A stretch of 64,000 nucleotides of DNA from an uncultured Candidatus Melainabacteria bacterium (lineage in GTDB: Bacteria; Cyanobacteriota; Vampirovibrionia; Gastranaerophilales; Gastranaerophilaceae). Position 1 is the stretch's first letter; each line of letters begins with the position of its first letter. A program made the translations under genes and the position numbers. Shown here in pieces: positions 7,739 to 16,701 of this stretch. The stretch spans positions 31,149-95,148 of the forward strand of contig CAKUZL010000007.1 of NCBI GenBank assembly GCA_934718085.1. Direction: 5' to 3'. Under the pieces are notes generated by a model, which worked only from the letters and a program-made list of their open reading frames with translations, was not told the DNA's origin and searched no databases.

Positions 7739-9577
7739 ATGGATAAATCGATTTTGACTGAAAACATCCGAAAAATTTTCGCCCTGAAAGCGGAAGGCAA
7801 GTACAAACAGGCTCTCGAAAAGTTGCTCGAATTGCTTCGTCAATACCCCGAAAGCCCCGAAGTTATCGTCGAAACCGCCGATACCTACGAAAATTTAAAC
7901 GAGTTCGACAAAGCCGTCGGCATGTTCGAACGCGCTATGCTCTTTGCGCCCGAAAATTCGGAAATAAAGTTCAAAGCGGCAAAACTTTACAAAAAAATCG
8001 CAAGAATCGACAAGTCACTCGATTTATTTAAGGAAATCGCCGAAAAATCGCCCGACAACGACAATTACGTCGAAGGCTACCTCCACGCGCTTTTCCTCGG
8101 CGGAAAATTCGAAGCCGTCGAAAAATTTTACGAAAACCACAAAAACCCGAATACCCCCGTCGAAGTCTACGTCATCGGTACCGCGCTCCAAATTGCGGGC
8201 AAGTCCGCCGATGCCGAAAACCTTTACCGCGAGGCAACCGAAAAACATTGCGTAAACCTCGACGTTTTAACGGCTTACGCCAATCTTTTGCGCGACAAAA
8301 ACGAGTTTGAACAAGCACTTGCTCTGCTCGAAAAATTCCCGGAATTCAAGGTCGACCACCGCTATTTCTACCTTAAAGGCGAAATTTGCTTCGACATGAA
8401 CAAAATCGACGAAACCATCTCGAATTTTTCCAAAGCGGTCAGGCTCGACTCTCAAAACTCGCTCTATTACTACTCTCTTGCCACCGCGTACTCGACGAAA
8501 GGTTTTCTCCGAGAGGCGGAAGACAACTACTACAACGCCCTGAAACTCAGCCCCAACAACCTTTTCTACATGTACACGCTCGCGTACCTGTTCTATATTT
8601 CGGGCAAGATTTCCAAGGCAAAAGAAAAAATTAACGCGATTTTGGCGATAAACCCCCAAAATATCAACGCTTTGACCCTCAAAGCGCAAATTCTCCTCGA
8701 CGAAAACGACGTCGTCGAAGCCGACGAAATTATCTCGAAAGTCATCGCTAAAAAACCCGACAACGACTACGCTCTGTACATCAAGGCGATGATTTTCAAA
8801 AAAATGAAGTGGTTTGACCGTGAAGAAGAATTTCTCGATCACGCGCTCGAAATTATGCCGTGTTCCCCCGACTACCTCACCGAGGCGGTCGTCTGCTGCG
8901 CCGAACAACAAAAATTCGACAAAGCCGAAAAATTCTGCAACAAACTACTCGAACTCAACAATAATTACATTTTCGCCTACATTTGGCTCGCAAAAATCAA
9001 AACCGCTCAAAACAAATTGCCCGAAGCTCTCGAACTTATCGGCAAAATCCTCGAATACGACAGAAATACCGCCGAAGCGTACGTTCTGAAAGCCGAAATT
9101 TTCGAACGCAACGAGCTTTTCAAAGAAGCTCTCGCGTGCATAAAATCTGCACTTTCGATTAATCCGTCCGACAATTCCTGCTACAAAAAAGCGGGCGATT
9201 TGTATACCAAACTCGACGACTTTAAAAGCGCCCTCGTGTGCTACAAAGAAGCCTCCTCAAACGACGAATCGAACGTCGAACTCAAATACCTGTGCGCAAA
9301 ATGCCTCGCAAAATTCGGAAACTTCAAAGAAGCCGCGGGATATTTTTCCGCCGCAAGTCGCCTGGATCCTGCAAATCCCGATATTGCCGTCGATTACTGC
9401 AATTGCCTCTGCGAAGAAAAAAATTATAAAGCCGCCCTTCAAGTTCTGAAAAAAGCCCTGCAATTCAACGATGACGGCGACGTTCGCAAAAAAATCAACA
9501 TTGCCGTCGACCGCGTAAACCAAAAAATTAACTCGAAACTCTCAGGTCTCAAAAAATTCATCGGACTTAATTTCTGA
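7739..9577 (+). CDS. Tetratricopeptide repeat protein
   Basis: A 612-residue soluble protein built almost wholly of 34-residue TPR helices with the usual W/L-G-Y-A-F-A-P spacing; I see more than a dozen units. No signal peptide or membrane segment. Such proteins are scaffolds; the partner is unknown. I chose ATG 7739 because the upstream 31 codons overlap uvrB, are hydrophobic and AT-rich, and contain the promoter. No ribosome binding site is present, in agreement with a leaderless transcript. A second large TPR protein of similar style lies at 37429-39201 and a membrane-bound one at 45486-46547. Confidence 0.8.
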   Translation: MDKSILTENIRKIFALKAEGKYKQALEKLLELLRQYPESPEVIVETADTYENLNEFDKAVGMFERAMLFAPENSEIKFKAAKLYKKIARIDKSLDLFKEIAEKSPDNDNYVEGYLHALFLGGKFEAVEKFYENHKNPNTPVEVYVIGTALQIAGKSADAENLYREATEKHCVNLDVLTAYANLLRDKNEFEQALALLEKFPEFKVDHRYFYLKGEICFDMNKIDETISNFSKAVRLDSQNSLYYYSLATAYSTKGFLREAEDNYYNALKLSPNNLFYMYTLAYLFYISGKISKAKEKINAILAINPQNINALTLKAQILLDENDVVEADEIISKVIAKKPDNDYALYIKAMIFKKMKWFDREEEFLDHALEIMPCSPDYLTEAVVCCAEQQKFDKAEKFCNKLLELNNNYIFAYIWLAKIKTAQNKLPEALELIGKILEYDRNTAEAYVLKAEIFERNELFKEALACIKSALSINPSDNSCYKKAGDLYTKLDDFKSALVCYKEASSNDESNVELKYLCAKCLAKFGNFKEAAGYFSAASRLDPANPDIAVDYCNCLCEEKNYKAALQVLKKALQFNDDGDVRKKINIAVDRVNQKINSKLSGLKKFIGLNF

Positions 9578-10032
9578 ACCTCCAAAATAAAAGACTCCCG
9601 AGTAATTTCGGCACACGAAGAGTGTTCGTCCGAACAAAACCGCTTGTTGCGCTAAAAATCGCAGGTATCGGGGTTTGACCCGCGGCAATTCCGGCGGATT
9701 AAAGATATTTCGTTTTATGACTCTTTCTGTTTAGCTGTAGGTCCGCAATGTAGGTCAGGCGATGCCTGACCGTAAAGCCGGTCAAAATAATGCGGAAATC
9801 TTCCACCCCCCTAAAAAGCCCGAAGGGCTTTGGTTTGCATAAATATTAAAGAACAAACGAAAAATTTCCTCTTCAACAAAAATTTCGTTGGGGTGGAAAC
9901 CCCGGTACCTACAATGTTTTCAAGGTTTTCGTCGAAACGCAAGGTTTCGGTTGCACACGCCGCGCCAAACCCGCAAGAACTGCCGCGAGCCCTCCCTCGG
10001 CTTGATTGCTCCGTGAAGAGTTCGCTATGTTT
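9578..10032. repeat. Non-coding repeat-rich spacer (455 bases)
   Basis: Between two convergent units. It holds a reversed family-1 arm near 9660-9690 (GCAGGTATCGGGGTTTGACC), a full family-1 copy at 9752-9912 (separate entry), and about 100 further bases with no recognisable gene or structure. Confidence 0.6.
9752..9912 (+). repeat. Dispersed repeat family 1, full copy
   Basis: About 160 bases in the order: GTCAGGC..GCCTGAC palindrome, CGTAAAGCCG.TCAAAATAA, AATCTTCCA, hairpin AAAGCCCGAAGGGCTTT, TAAATATTAAAG.ACAAACGAAA, palindrome GTTGGGGTGGAAACCCC, TACCTAC. The same order recurs at 32693-32850 and 63671-63823. Confidence 0.85.
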
Positions 10033-10356
10033 TTATTTTATTACGCCGCCGTTGCCGCCGTCGATGTCGTTGCCTTCGAACAACGGGCGCAGCAGGACTA
10101 TCGAGTTAATGTTAAGTTGTATGAAGTCGTGATATTCGATTTTTCTGTTCGAAAATTTTCTGTGTTTGATTTCGCAGTTTTTTATCGCGACGAACCGTTT
10201 TCCGCCGTTCAGGATATCGGAAATTATTCTGCTTTTTCTGCCGGTTTTGGGCATAAAGACTTTTCCGGTTATTTCGTAGTCTTCGGTCACGACGAGAATT
10301 TTTTCGGACCAAACTCCGGTTATAAAATCGTTAGTAAAATCATTATCCGGTACCAT
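10033..10356 (-). CDS. Small conserved-looking protein, last gene of pilus operon
   Basis: A 107-residue soluble protein preceded by a strong ribosome binding site (AAAGGAG) and starting 16 bases after the pilC stop, so almost certainly the last gene of the pilus operon. The middle (ITGKVFMPKTGRKSRIISD, then LNGGKRFVAIKNCEI) looks like a beta-rich domain of a kind I associate with small domain-of-unknown-function proteins, ending in SIVLLRP. The tail is Gly/Asn/Asp rich. No catalytic motif, no signal peptide. Its place suggests a pilus-linked role but I do not recognise the family with certainty. Confidence 0.75.
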   Translation of the reverse strand: MVPDNDFTNDFITGVWSEKILVVTEDYEITGKVFMPKTGRKSRIISDILNGGKRFVAIKNCEIKHRKFSNRKIEYHDFIQLNINSIVLLRPLFEGNDIDGGNGGVIK

Positions 10357-10372
10357 TAACAGCTCCTTTTTT

Positions 10373-11593
10373 CTAATTTATCAACTGATACGACTGGAAC
10401 AACGGCAGGTAAAGCGATGCCGCCAAAAAGCATACCAGCCCTCCGATGAACACCAACAGCGTCGGTTCTATCATTTTGGTCATGGTGTCGATGACTCGGT
10501 CGAGTTCGCCGTCGATGTATTTGACGCACTGATCCATCAGTTCGCCGAGACGCCCCGACTGTTCGCCCGTGGAAATCATAAACAGCACCATGCCGGGGAA
10601 AACTTTTGTCGCGCGCAGAGCTTCGGACAAATTTACCCCCGATTGAACTTTTTTGATTGCGTTTGCGACGGCTTTGTTCATAACCGCGTTACTGAACGTA
10701 ATATTTGCAAGATAAAGGCAGTCGACGATTGCGATACCTGCTTCGTAGGCGACCTGGAGGACGGACAAAAAGTTCGAAAACGCCGAGTATTTGAGCAAAT
10801 CGCCTATCAGGGGAATTTGAATAACCATCGCGTCGATTTTTTTCCGCGAAACGGGCCAACGCAAAAGGCTAACAATACTCCAGACGATTGTTGTCAAACC
10901 TATCGGAATTACGTACCAGCGGGCTTTCAGGAATTCTCCCGCGTTTATGCAGAACTGCGTAACCCACGGAAGGGGCGCGCCCATATCGTCGAACATTTTT
11001 TTGAACGCCGGGAAGACGAACAAAAGCATGATAAGCACGACCACGTGAGCCAAAATTACGACGAACACCGGATACGCCATTGCGGCGGTGATTTTGCCTC
11101 GGATGTTGCCTTCTTTTTTCAGAAGTTCGAGCAGACGTTCGAGGGTACGTTCCATTTCCCCGGATTCTTCGCCCGCTTTGATAAGTCCGACGTACACCAG
11201 ACCGAAAATATTCGAATATTTCGCGATGGTGTCCGAAAATGTCGAACCCGCCATAATCCGCTGTCTGATCTCTCTTGCAAGCATTCTTATTCTTCGGCTG
11301 TTTGCGTCCTGTTCGATGAAAATCAACGACTCGATGACGGGCAGCCCCGCCTTGTGCAGCGTGCAGAAAGTCGAGGTGAAGTCGGTTCTTTCTTTCAGGG
11401 TCAACGATTTTATCGCGAAGGAATTTGCGGGGTCGACTTTTGCCGCGTTCGCGCTCGCGTCGGCATAAACCTTCGTCGGCGTGAACCCGAGCTGTCTTAC
11501 GCTTTGTCTCGCACTTCTCAGGTCGTCGGCTTCCACCTTTCCTTTTACGCTTTGTCCGTTTTTGTCAAATCCGTGGTAATTGTATACTGTCAT
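10373..11593 (-). CDS. pilC: Type IV pilus inner-membrane platform protein PilC (GspF family)
   Basis: A 406-residue polytopic protein with two T2SSF domains, each ending in hydrophobic helices (around 165-190 and 375-400). The N-terminus YNYHGFDKNGQSVKGKVEA is the standard start of the family, and both halves carry the FL..L.....AG.......L motif. PilC sits in the inner membrane and couples the PilB ATPase to pilin extraction. It starts 11 bases after pilB, so they are cotranscribed. The length matches the family. No pilT retraction ATPase is adjacent, nor in the window. Confidence 0.93.
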   Translation of the reverse strand: MTVYNYHGFDKNGQSVKGKVEADDLRSARQSVRQLGFTPTKVYADASANAAKVDPANSFAIKSLTLKERTDFTSTFCTLHKAGLPVIESLIFIEQDANSRRIRMLAREIRQRIMAGSTFSDTIAKYSNIFGLVYVGLIKAGEESGEMERTLERLLELLKKEGNIRGKITAAMAYPVFVVILAHVVVLIMLLFVFPAFKKMFDDMGAPLPWVTQFCINAGEFLKARWYVIPIGLTTIVWSIVSLLRWPVSRKKIDAMVIQIPLIGDLLKYSAFSNFLSVLQVAYEAGIAIVDCLYLANITFSNAVMNKAVANAIKKVQSGVNLSEALRATKVFPGMVLFMISTGEQSGRLGELMDQCVKYIDGELDRVIDTMTKMIEPTLLVFIGGLVCFLAASLYLPLFQSYQLIN

Positions 11594-11604
11594 TTCTTAA
11601 ATTC

Positions 11605-13713
11605 CTAATCCGACACGGGACCCAACACCCGTACAAATTCCGCTATCGAGGTTTCGCCGTTGATGATATGCGCCAAACACGACTGTTGCAAGGTTCTCAT
11701 GCCCGAGCCGACCGCGGTTTCTTCAATCTGTAAATCGTGCGCGCCCATTGCGATAAGGCGTTTTATTTCCTTCGTGACCCTCATTATCTCGAAAATGCCG
11801 ATACGTCCTAGATAGCCGTCTTTGTGACAGTTTGCGCAGGCACCCGGTTTGTAGACCTTCATTTTCATAAACTTTTTGATGTCGTCTTCGTTCGAAAGCA
11901 CCATTCTGGCTTCTTCTTCGGAAGGGTAATACGCCTGTTTGCATTGCGGGCAGAGCCTTCTGACGAGCCGCTGAGCGATAACGCCCGTCAACGTTGACGA
12001 AACGAGGTAATCCTTCGCGCCCATTTCGATAAGTCTGGTAATCGTCGAAGCCGCAGAGTTTGTGTGGATGGTACTGAGCACAAGGTGACCCGTCAACGCC
12101 GCCGCAATCGAAGTTTCGATGGTTTCATAATCCCGAATTTCGCCCACCAGAATGATGTCGGGGTCTTGCCGCAAAATCGAGCGCAAACATGTCGAAAAAG
12201 TTATGCCCGCTTTCGTATTGATTTGCGATTGGTTAATCCCCTCAATCCTTATTTCGACAGGGTCTTCGATGGTCGTAATGTTGATTTTTTCGTCGTTGAG
12301 GTTTCTCAATATCGAATACAACGTCGTGGTTTTCCCCGACCCCGTAGGTCCCGAGGCAAGAATAATGCCGTTCGGAGCACTTTTTATCCGATTGATGAGC
12401 TTGATGTCCTCGGGCGTTGCACCGACCAAATCTATCTCACGCTTCGAATTTTCGAGCGTTTCGGCACCCGCGAGAATACGGATTACCATTTTTTCCTGCA
12501 TTCCGACGGGCAAGGTGTTTATACGAAAATCGTAGCTTTTGTCTTTGAATTTAATCGAAAAATTCCCGTCCTGAGGGCGTCTGTGCTCCGCGATATTCAT
12601 TTTCGACAAAACCTTCAAACGCGTTAAAATCGCGCCTTCGGTTTTTTCGGGCAGAGTGACGACCTCGTGCAAAACGCCGTCTATTCTGTATCTTACCGAA
12701 TAATGCTTAATTCTCGGTTCGATGTGAATATCACTGGCTCTCATCGCGATTGCATCGGCAATAAGCTTGTTTACGAATTTTACGACGGTCGAATCGTCGC
12801 GCACAAGCTCTTTTTCCGCCTGCTCCCAAAGCGACTCTTTGCTGCCGAACTCCATCGCTTCCTGTTCGATTTTTTTGATGTACTGAGTCGTTTCTTTTCG
12901 CGACTCGCTGTAGTACATATCGACGCACTGCGAAAACTCGAAATACGTTATCAACAAAGGCTGAGGCTTCATTCCCGTCAAATAAACGATATCGTTGATA
13001 ACTTTTTTGTCGCCGGGGTTCACCATCCCCACTACAAGCGTCTTTCCGTCGCATTTTATCGGAATTACGCGGTTTATTTTTACGAAATCGTCCGGCAGTA
13101 TCGCAAGCGTTTTTCTGTCAAATTTCACGCTCGAAATATCAAGCGCGCGCATGCCCGTCTGCTCGCAAAGAACTTTTCTGACGTCCTCGAGCGAAACGAA
13201 CCCTTTTTGAACCAGCACCGCGCCTATCGGAATGCCCTGTTTCTTCGAGATAACCAACGCGTCGAAGATTTGTTCTTCGGTGACGAGGTTCTTTTTAAGC
13301 AGAATATCGCCTATTCTGAGCCTGTCGGTGTCCGTTTTGGAAGGCGCCGCGCCTTTTCCTTCTTCGTCGTCTCCGTAAACGGCGTTCATGGACATTTCGG
13401 AGGCTTCCGCCGCGACTTTTTTGATTTGCGAAATGCTTGCCATGTGTTCGTCGGTGCGAACAATCAGCGAGTTGAACGTTTGCTTGTCAACGACCGTAAA
13501 CTCGTACTTTGCGTCGTGTTTGAGCTTCGAGTCCATAAGCTCGGCGACTTCGTCTTTTTTGTCTCCGTCAAGAATCAAAACGTCGTAAATCCCGTTTTGA
13601 ATACCTATCGGAATAAATCCCGAGCCTATCAAATCTTCGTAATTGAATTTTCTCAAATTCGCATAGTCGATATGTTTTTCTATTTCGTTTACATCGTTGG
13701 TATTTATAGCCAT
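11605..13713 (-). CDS. pilB: Type IV pilus assembly ATPase PilB (GspE family)
   Basis: A 702-residue AAA+ secretion ATPase that powers pilus extension at the inner-membrane base. Residues 1-110 are an unusual extra domain; 130-290 is the GspE N-terminal domain; 300-690 is the motor. Walker A GPTGSGKT is at 455-462, followed by the Asp box, a Walker B (DPDIILVGEIRD) and His box. A four-cysteine zinc motif (CPQC ... CANC) lies near residues 615-660, as in PilB/GspE. The family is usually about 560-600 residues, so the N-terminal 110 residues are extra. It sits 17 bases after pilQ. Confidence 0.93.
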   Translation of the reverse strand: MAINTNDVNEIEKHIDYANLRKFNYEDLIGSGFIPIGIQNGIYDVLILDGDKKDEVAELMDSKLKHDAKYEFTVVDKQTFNSLIVRTDEHMASISQIKKVAAEASEMSMNAVYGDDEEGKGAAPSKTDTDRLRIGDILLKKNLVTEEQIFDALVISKKQGIPIGAVLVQKGFVSLEDVRKVLCEQTGMRALDISSVKFDRKTLAILPDDFVKINRVIPIKCDGKTLVVGMVNPGDKKVINDIVYLTGMKPQPLLITYFEFSQCVDMYYSESRKETTQYIKKIEQEAMEFGSKESLWEQAEKELVRDDSTVVKFVNKLIADAIAMRASDIHIEPRIKHYSVRYRIDGVLHEVVTLPEKTEGAILTRLKVLSKMNIAEHRRPQDGNFSIKFKDKSYDFRINTLPVGMQEKMVIRILAGAETLENSKREIDLVGATPEDIKLINRIKSAPNGIILASGPTGSGKTTTLYSILRNLNDEKINITTIEDPVEIRIEGINQSQINTKAGITFSTCLRSILRQDPDIILVGEIRDYETIETSIAAALTGHLVLSTIHTNSAASTITRLIEMGAKDYLVSSTLTGVIAQRLVRRLCPQCKQAYYPSEEEARMVLSNEDDIKKFMKMKVYKPGACANCHKDGYLGRIGIFEIMRVTKEIKRLIAMGAHDLQIEETAVGSGMRTLQQSCLAHIINGETSIAEFVRVLGPVSD

Positions 13714-13730
13714 TTCACCGTTTCCGATTA

Positions 13731-15590
13731 TTAAAGTCGTTTTACGTCTTCCGTATCTTCAATTATACGCGGAGTTATCAAAAGTACAAGCTCGTTTTTG
13801 CTTTTCGTTGTAATCGTGTTTCTGAAAAACACTCCGAGCACGGGGATATCGCCCAAAATCGGGATTTTGCTTACGTTGTCGGACTCGGTTTCGTAAATCA
13901 GACCGCCGAGAACGAGAGTTTCGCCGTTTTTGACTCTGATGGTGTTAAGTTCGAGGTTTCTTCTTTTCAGCAAAGTCGCAGCGAGTTCCTTTTCTTCCAG
14001 AGGATCACCCGTTTTGGGGTTATAAAGAATGTTGTAAACCTTACCCGCTTCGATACTGTAGTCGACGCCCAAATCCATCGTCACGTAGCCGTCGGGCGAA
14101 ATAAACGGAACTATCGAAATTTTCATACCCTGGTCGTCGCCGATTTCGTAGGTACGTTCGACGGTCGGAACCAGCGCGCCAGTTGAGTTTTGAACCTGCG
14201 CGTCAACCTTTTCGACATAGTCCTGAGTCATATCGATGACAGACTCTCTGCCGTTCGTAACAATGATTTTCGGGTTTTGAAGCACTCTGCCCTTGTCGTT
14301 GGACTCAACCCATTTTATCGCGTCGTACAAGGCGCGGGGTCCCGTTCCGAAGGTTTGCGGCGCGCCCGATCTGTCGCCGAGGAAAATCAATTTTCCGAGA
14401 GACAAAATCCCGCCGTGGAACTGCATCGGCACGGTTCCGTTCTGGAACACCCAGTCGTTTTCGAACTGTTTCGAAGCTTCTTCTTTAAGTTCGAGCACGA
14501 CGAACTCGAGAACCGCCTGAGGCTGTTTTCTGTCGTGCATTGTTATGAATTCGTTGATGAGGTTGATTTGGTCGGGAGAGCCGCCCATAACGGTGATTGT
14601 TCCCAATCCCGAGTGGTAAATGACGCTCATGTTGCCCGCTTTGAACGACGCCAATCCGCCGCCCGAAGTTCCGCTGCCCGTCTTGGTATCGACGCTGCAG
14701 GCAATCGTTCCGCCGCCGAGTTCGAGCCCTTTATCAGAACCCGACCGCGAAGATGACCCCGAAGAAGAGTGTCCGCTTCCCGAAGAACTGTAACTGGAGC
14801 CCGAACCTCTGCTCGAAGAACGTCCCGACGACGAAGAAGACGCCGCGCCCGTAAACGTTCCCGCCAATTTTTGTTGTCCCGACGAAGAAACGTTTGTAAA
14901 CAAAGTGTTACAAAGCAAAGTCGCCATTTCTTTCGGGGTTACGTGGTTGACCTTGTAAACGGTCGATGTCGGCTTCAGGTCGATTTTTTTGATGACGTTC
15001 ATCGCCATGTTGTAGTCGTCCTGAGTTCCGAAAATTATTATCTCGTTTTTCGAAGGGTTCGTAACAACGATTTTACCTTCGGAAAGCCCCGGTTTGCCGA
15101 GTCCGAAGACGTTGGTGTTCAAAAAGTCCGCTATCGAAGCCGCGCTCGTGTATTTTATCGGAATAACGCGCATTTCGTTCTTCGCGACGTTGGATTTTTT
15201 AGCCTGAGACGCGGACATAATCATAAACGTGCCGTTGTTTTTGTAATACGACAAATCGGTCATTTCGATAATCATTTTGAACGCTTTGTCGAGCGTTACG
15301 TCAACAAGGTCAAGCGTTACGGTTCCTTTTACCGACTCGTGAAAAATAATGTTCATGCCCGACTTGTCGGCGAGCATTCTCAGAACCTGTTTGACGTCGG
15401 TATCGCGGAAAGTCAGGGTGATTTTGCGATTACCGTTCGGAATGGTGCTTGATTGAAACACCACGTTTGTCGGAGCGGTGTTGTCAAAATCCCAGGCTTT
15501 GCAAAGGACTTCGGGCGAAATGACCGACGAGGTCAGCATTGCGCCGAGAACCGCGTATGAAATTTTCTTTTTCAGCTGCCGATTAAGCAT
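13731..15590 (-). CDS. pilQ: Type IV pilus secretin PilQ
   Basis: A 619-residue outer-membrane secretin through which the pilus leaves the cell. A signal-like N-terminus (basic residues then a hydrophobic core to about residue 30) is followed by a STN/N0-like domain (ITLTFRDTDVKQVLRMLADK), N-domains, a Ser/Gly-rich linker of about 45 residues near 250-290, and the C-terminal secretin domain with its signature VPILGDIPVLGVFFR near residue 580. The serine-rich insert inside the N-domain is odd and encoded by repetitive TCS codons. A ribosome binding site (AAGGGG) precedes the ATG. No pilotin gene is seen. Confidence 0.92.
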   Translation of the reverse strand: MLNRQLKKKISYAVLGAMLTSSVISPEVLCKAWDFDNTAPTNVVFQSSTIPNGNRKITLTFRDTDVKQVLRMLADKSGMNIIFHESVKGTVTLDLVDVTLDKAFKMIIEMTDLSYYKNNGTFMIMSASQAKKSNVAKNEMRVIPIKYTSAASIADFLNTNVFGLGKPGLSEGKIVVTNPSKNEIIIFGTQDDYNMAMNVIKKIDLKPTSTVYKVNHVTPKEMATLLCNTLFTNVSSSGQQKLAGTFTGAASSSSSGRSSSRGSGSSYSSSGSGHSSSGSSSRSGSDKGLELGGGTIACSVDTKTGSGTSGGGLASFKAGNMSVIYHSGLGTITVMGGSPDQINLINEFITMHDRKQPQAVLEFVVLELKEEASKQFENDWVFQNGTVPMQFHGGILSLGKLIFLGDRSGAPQTFGTGPRALYDAIKWVESNDKGRVLQNPKIIVTNGRESVIDMTQDYVEKVDAQVQNSTGALVPTVERTYEIGDDQGMKISIVPFISPDGYVTMDLGVDYSIEAGKVYNILYNPKTGDPLEEKELAATLLKRRNLELNTIRVKNGETLVLGGLIYETESDNVSKIPILGDIPVLGVFFRNTITTKSKNELVLLITPRIIEDTEDVKRL

Positions 15591-15613
15591 TTTATTTTCC
15601 CCTTATTAAATTA

Positions 15614-16492
15614 TCAATACTGTCTTTTGTACGAACCGCCGAATTTCGATTCGATGTTGGCGGTTGCCGTGGGCACGGGTCGTTCCGCAACGCCCAAAGG
15701 CTCTCCGACGCCCGCTTGATAAACGTTTGCGCCGTCTTTAACCGAAACTTTGTCTTTTGTTATCGACAAAACGCGATAACTTCCGATAACGTCGCCCGTT
15801 CTGACCAGAATATCCGTTCCCCGAACGTTTATTATCGCCGAAGGTCTCGAGCGGTCATACAAAATCCCGCTGACTTTCGTGGTCATCAGGTCTCTGATTT
15901 CCTGCGAACCTTCAAGGTCGGTCGGAGGGTTGATGAGGTCGAAATTAAGCGAGCCCGCCGATATCGAGGACGGAACCCTGCTCGTCGCCGCGACATACCC
16001 TCTCGCGGGCGCGAACGGATTGGCTCTTCCTCCCGTCGGAGTCGCGGACGCCGCTCTCGGCAAAGTTTGCTTTTCGGCGGTCTTCGAAGCGCCCGAAGCC
16101 TTCGTCTTCGACTGCTTTGCGCTCGGCTGAGGCGACTTCAACGCGGGTTCGGATTTTTTCGCGGAAGTTCCGTCAAAAACGTCCACCGTCACGAAGTTGT
16201 CGTCGTTCACGGTCTTTGACATCGCCGTTGCGGGAATGTCGGTCGTAATGGTTATTTCTTCAAGGTTTTCGCCCGTCTTGTCGTGAACGTCGGTTTTTGT
16301 CTTCACAAACCCCGCAACGCCCGACATAAACGTCAGACCCGCCATTGCCCAAAGACAAACTTCGAAAAGTTTGTTGTCGTTTCTTTTACGTTTTTTCGCG
16401 GTGCAGGCGCAAACCGTGCGTTTCGTTTTTTTCGCCGTTTTCGACCCGTCGGTAAAATTTTCGTTGTGCCATTCGTTGGATTTATTCAACAT
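15614..16492 (-). CDS. PilP/GspC-like pilus assembly protein
   Basis: A 292-residue bitopic protein at the head of the pilus operon. The cytoplasmic N-terminus is rich in Lys and Cys (CACTAKKRKRND), one membrane helix spans about residues 44-62, then comes a long Ser/Ala/Pro/Lys-rich linker, and the C-terminal 90 residues form a compact beta domain (SGILYDRSRPSAIINVRG ... VRTGDVIG.YRV..I) that fits the PilP/GspC homology-region domain, which links the inner-membrane PilMNO platform to the secretin. Direct position before pilQ supports this. The identity to PilP is by domain layout and context, not strong sequence match. AAGAGGGA precedes the ATG. Confidence 0.65.
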   Translation of the reverse strand: MLNKSNEWHNENFTDGSKTAKKTKRTVCACTAKKRKRNDNKLFEVCLWAMAGLTFMSGVAGFVKTKTDVHDKTGENLEEITITTDIPATAMSKTVNDDNFVTVDVFDGTSAKKSEPALKSPQPSAKQSKTKASGASKTAEKQTLPRAASATPTGGRANPFAPARGYVAATSRVPSSISAGSLNFDLINPPTDLEGSQEIRDLMTTKVSGILYDRSRPSAIINVRGTDILVRTGDVIGSYRVLSITKDKVSVKDGANVYQAGVGEPLGVAERPVPTATANIESKFGGSYKRQY

Positions 16493-16701
16493 TTCGGGTT
16501 ATCCCTCTTAATTCCGTACTCAAGGTACCGTATTGTAAATTATATATTGAACCGTGCTCAAGAGTATCATTCATATTGCGTATAAATCGGTCGCGGTTCT
16601 TTATTATGAATTTTACCCCGCGGTTTGTAAAAAAAATTTTATTTTGATAAAAAATACGGTATATAGTATAGTTAAATCATACAAACAAAGGACAAACCCG
16701 A
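16493..16701. promoter_or_regulatory. Divergent region pilus operon / U32 gene
   Basis: On the plus strand TTGATA (16644-16649), a 17-base spacer and TATAGT (16667-16672) form a good sigma-70 promoter, with AAAGGA before the GTG start at 16702. The minus-strand promoter of the pilus operon is not clear. The segment 16600-16680 is very AT-rich. Confidence 0.6.
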
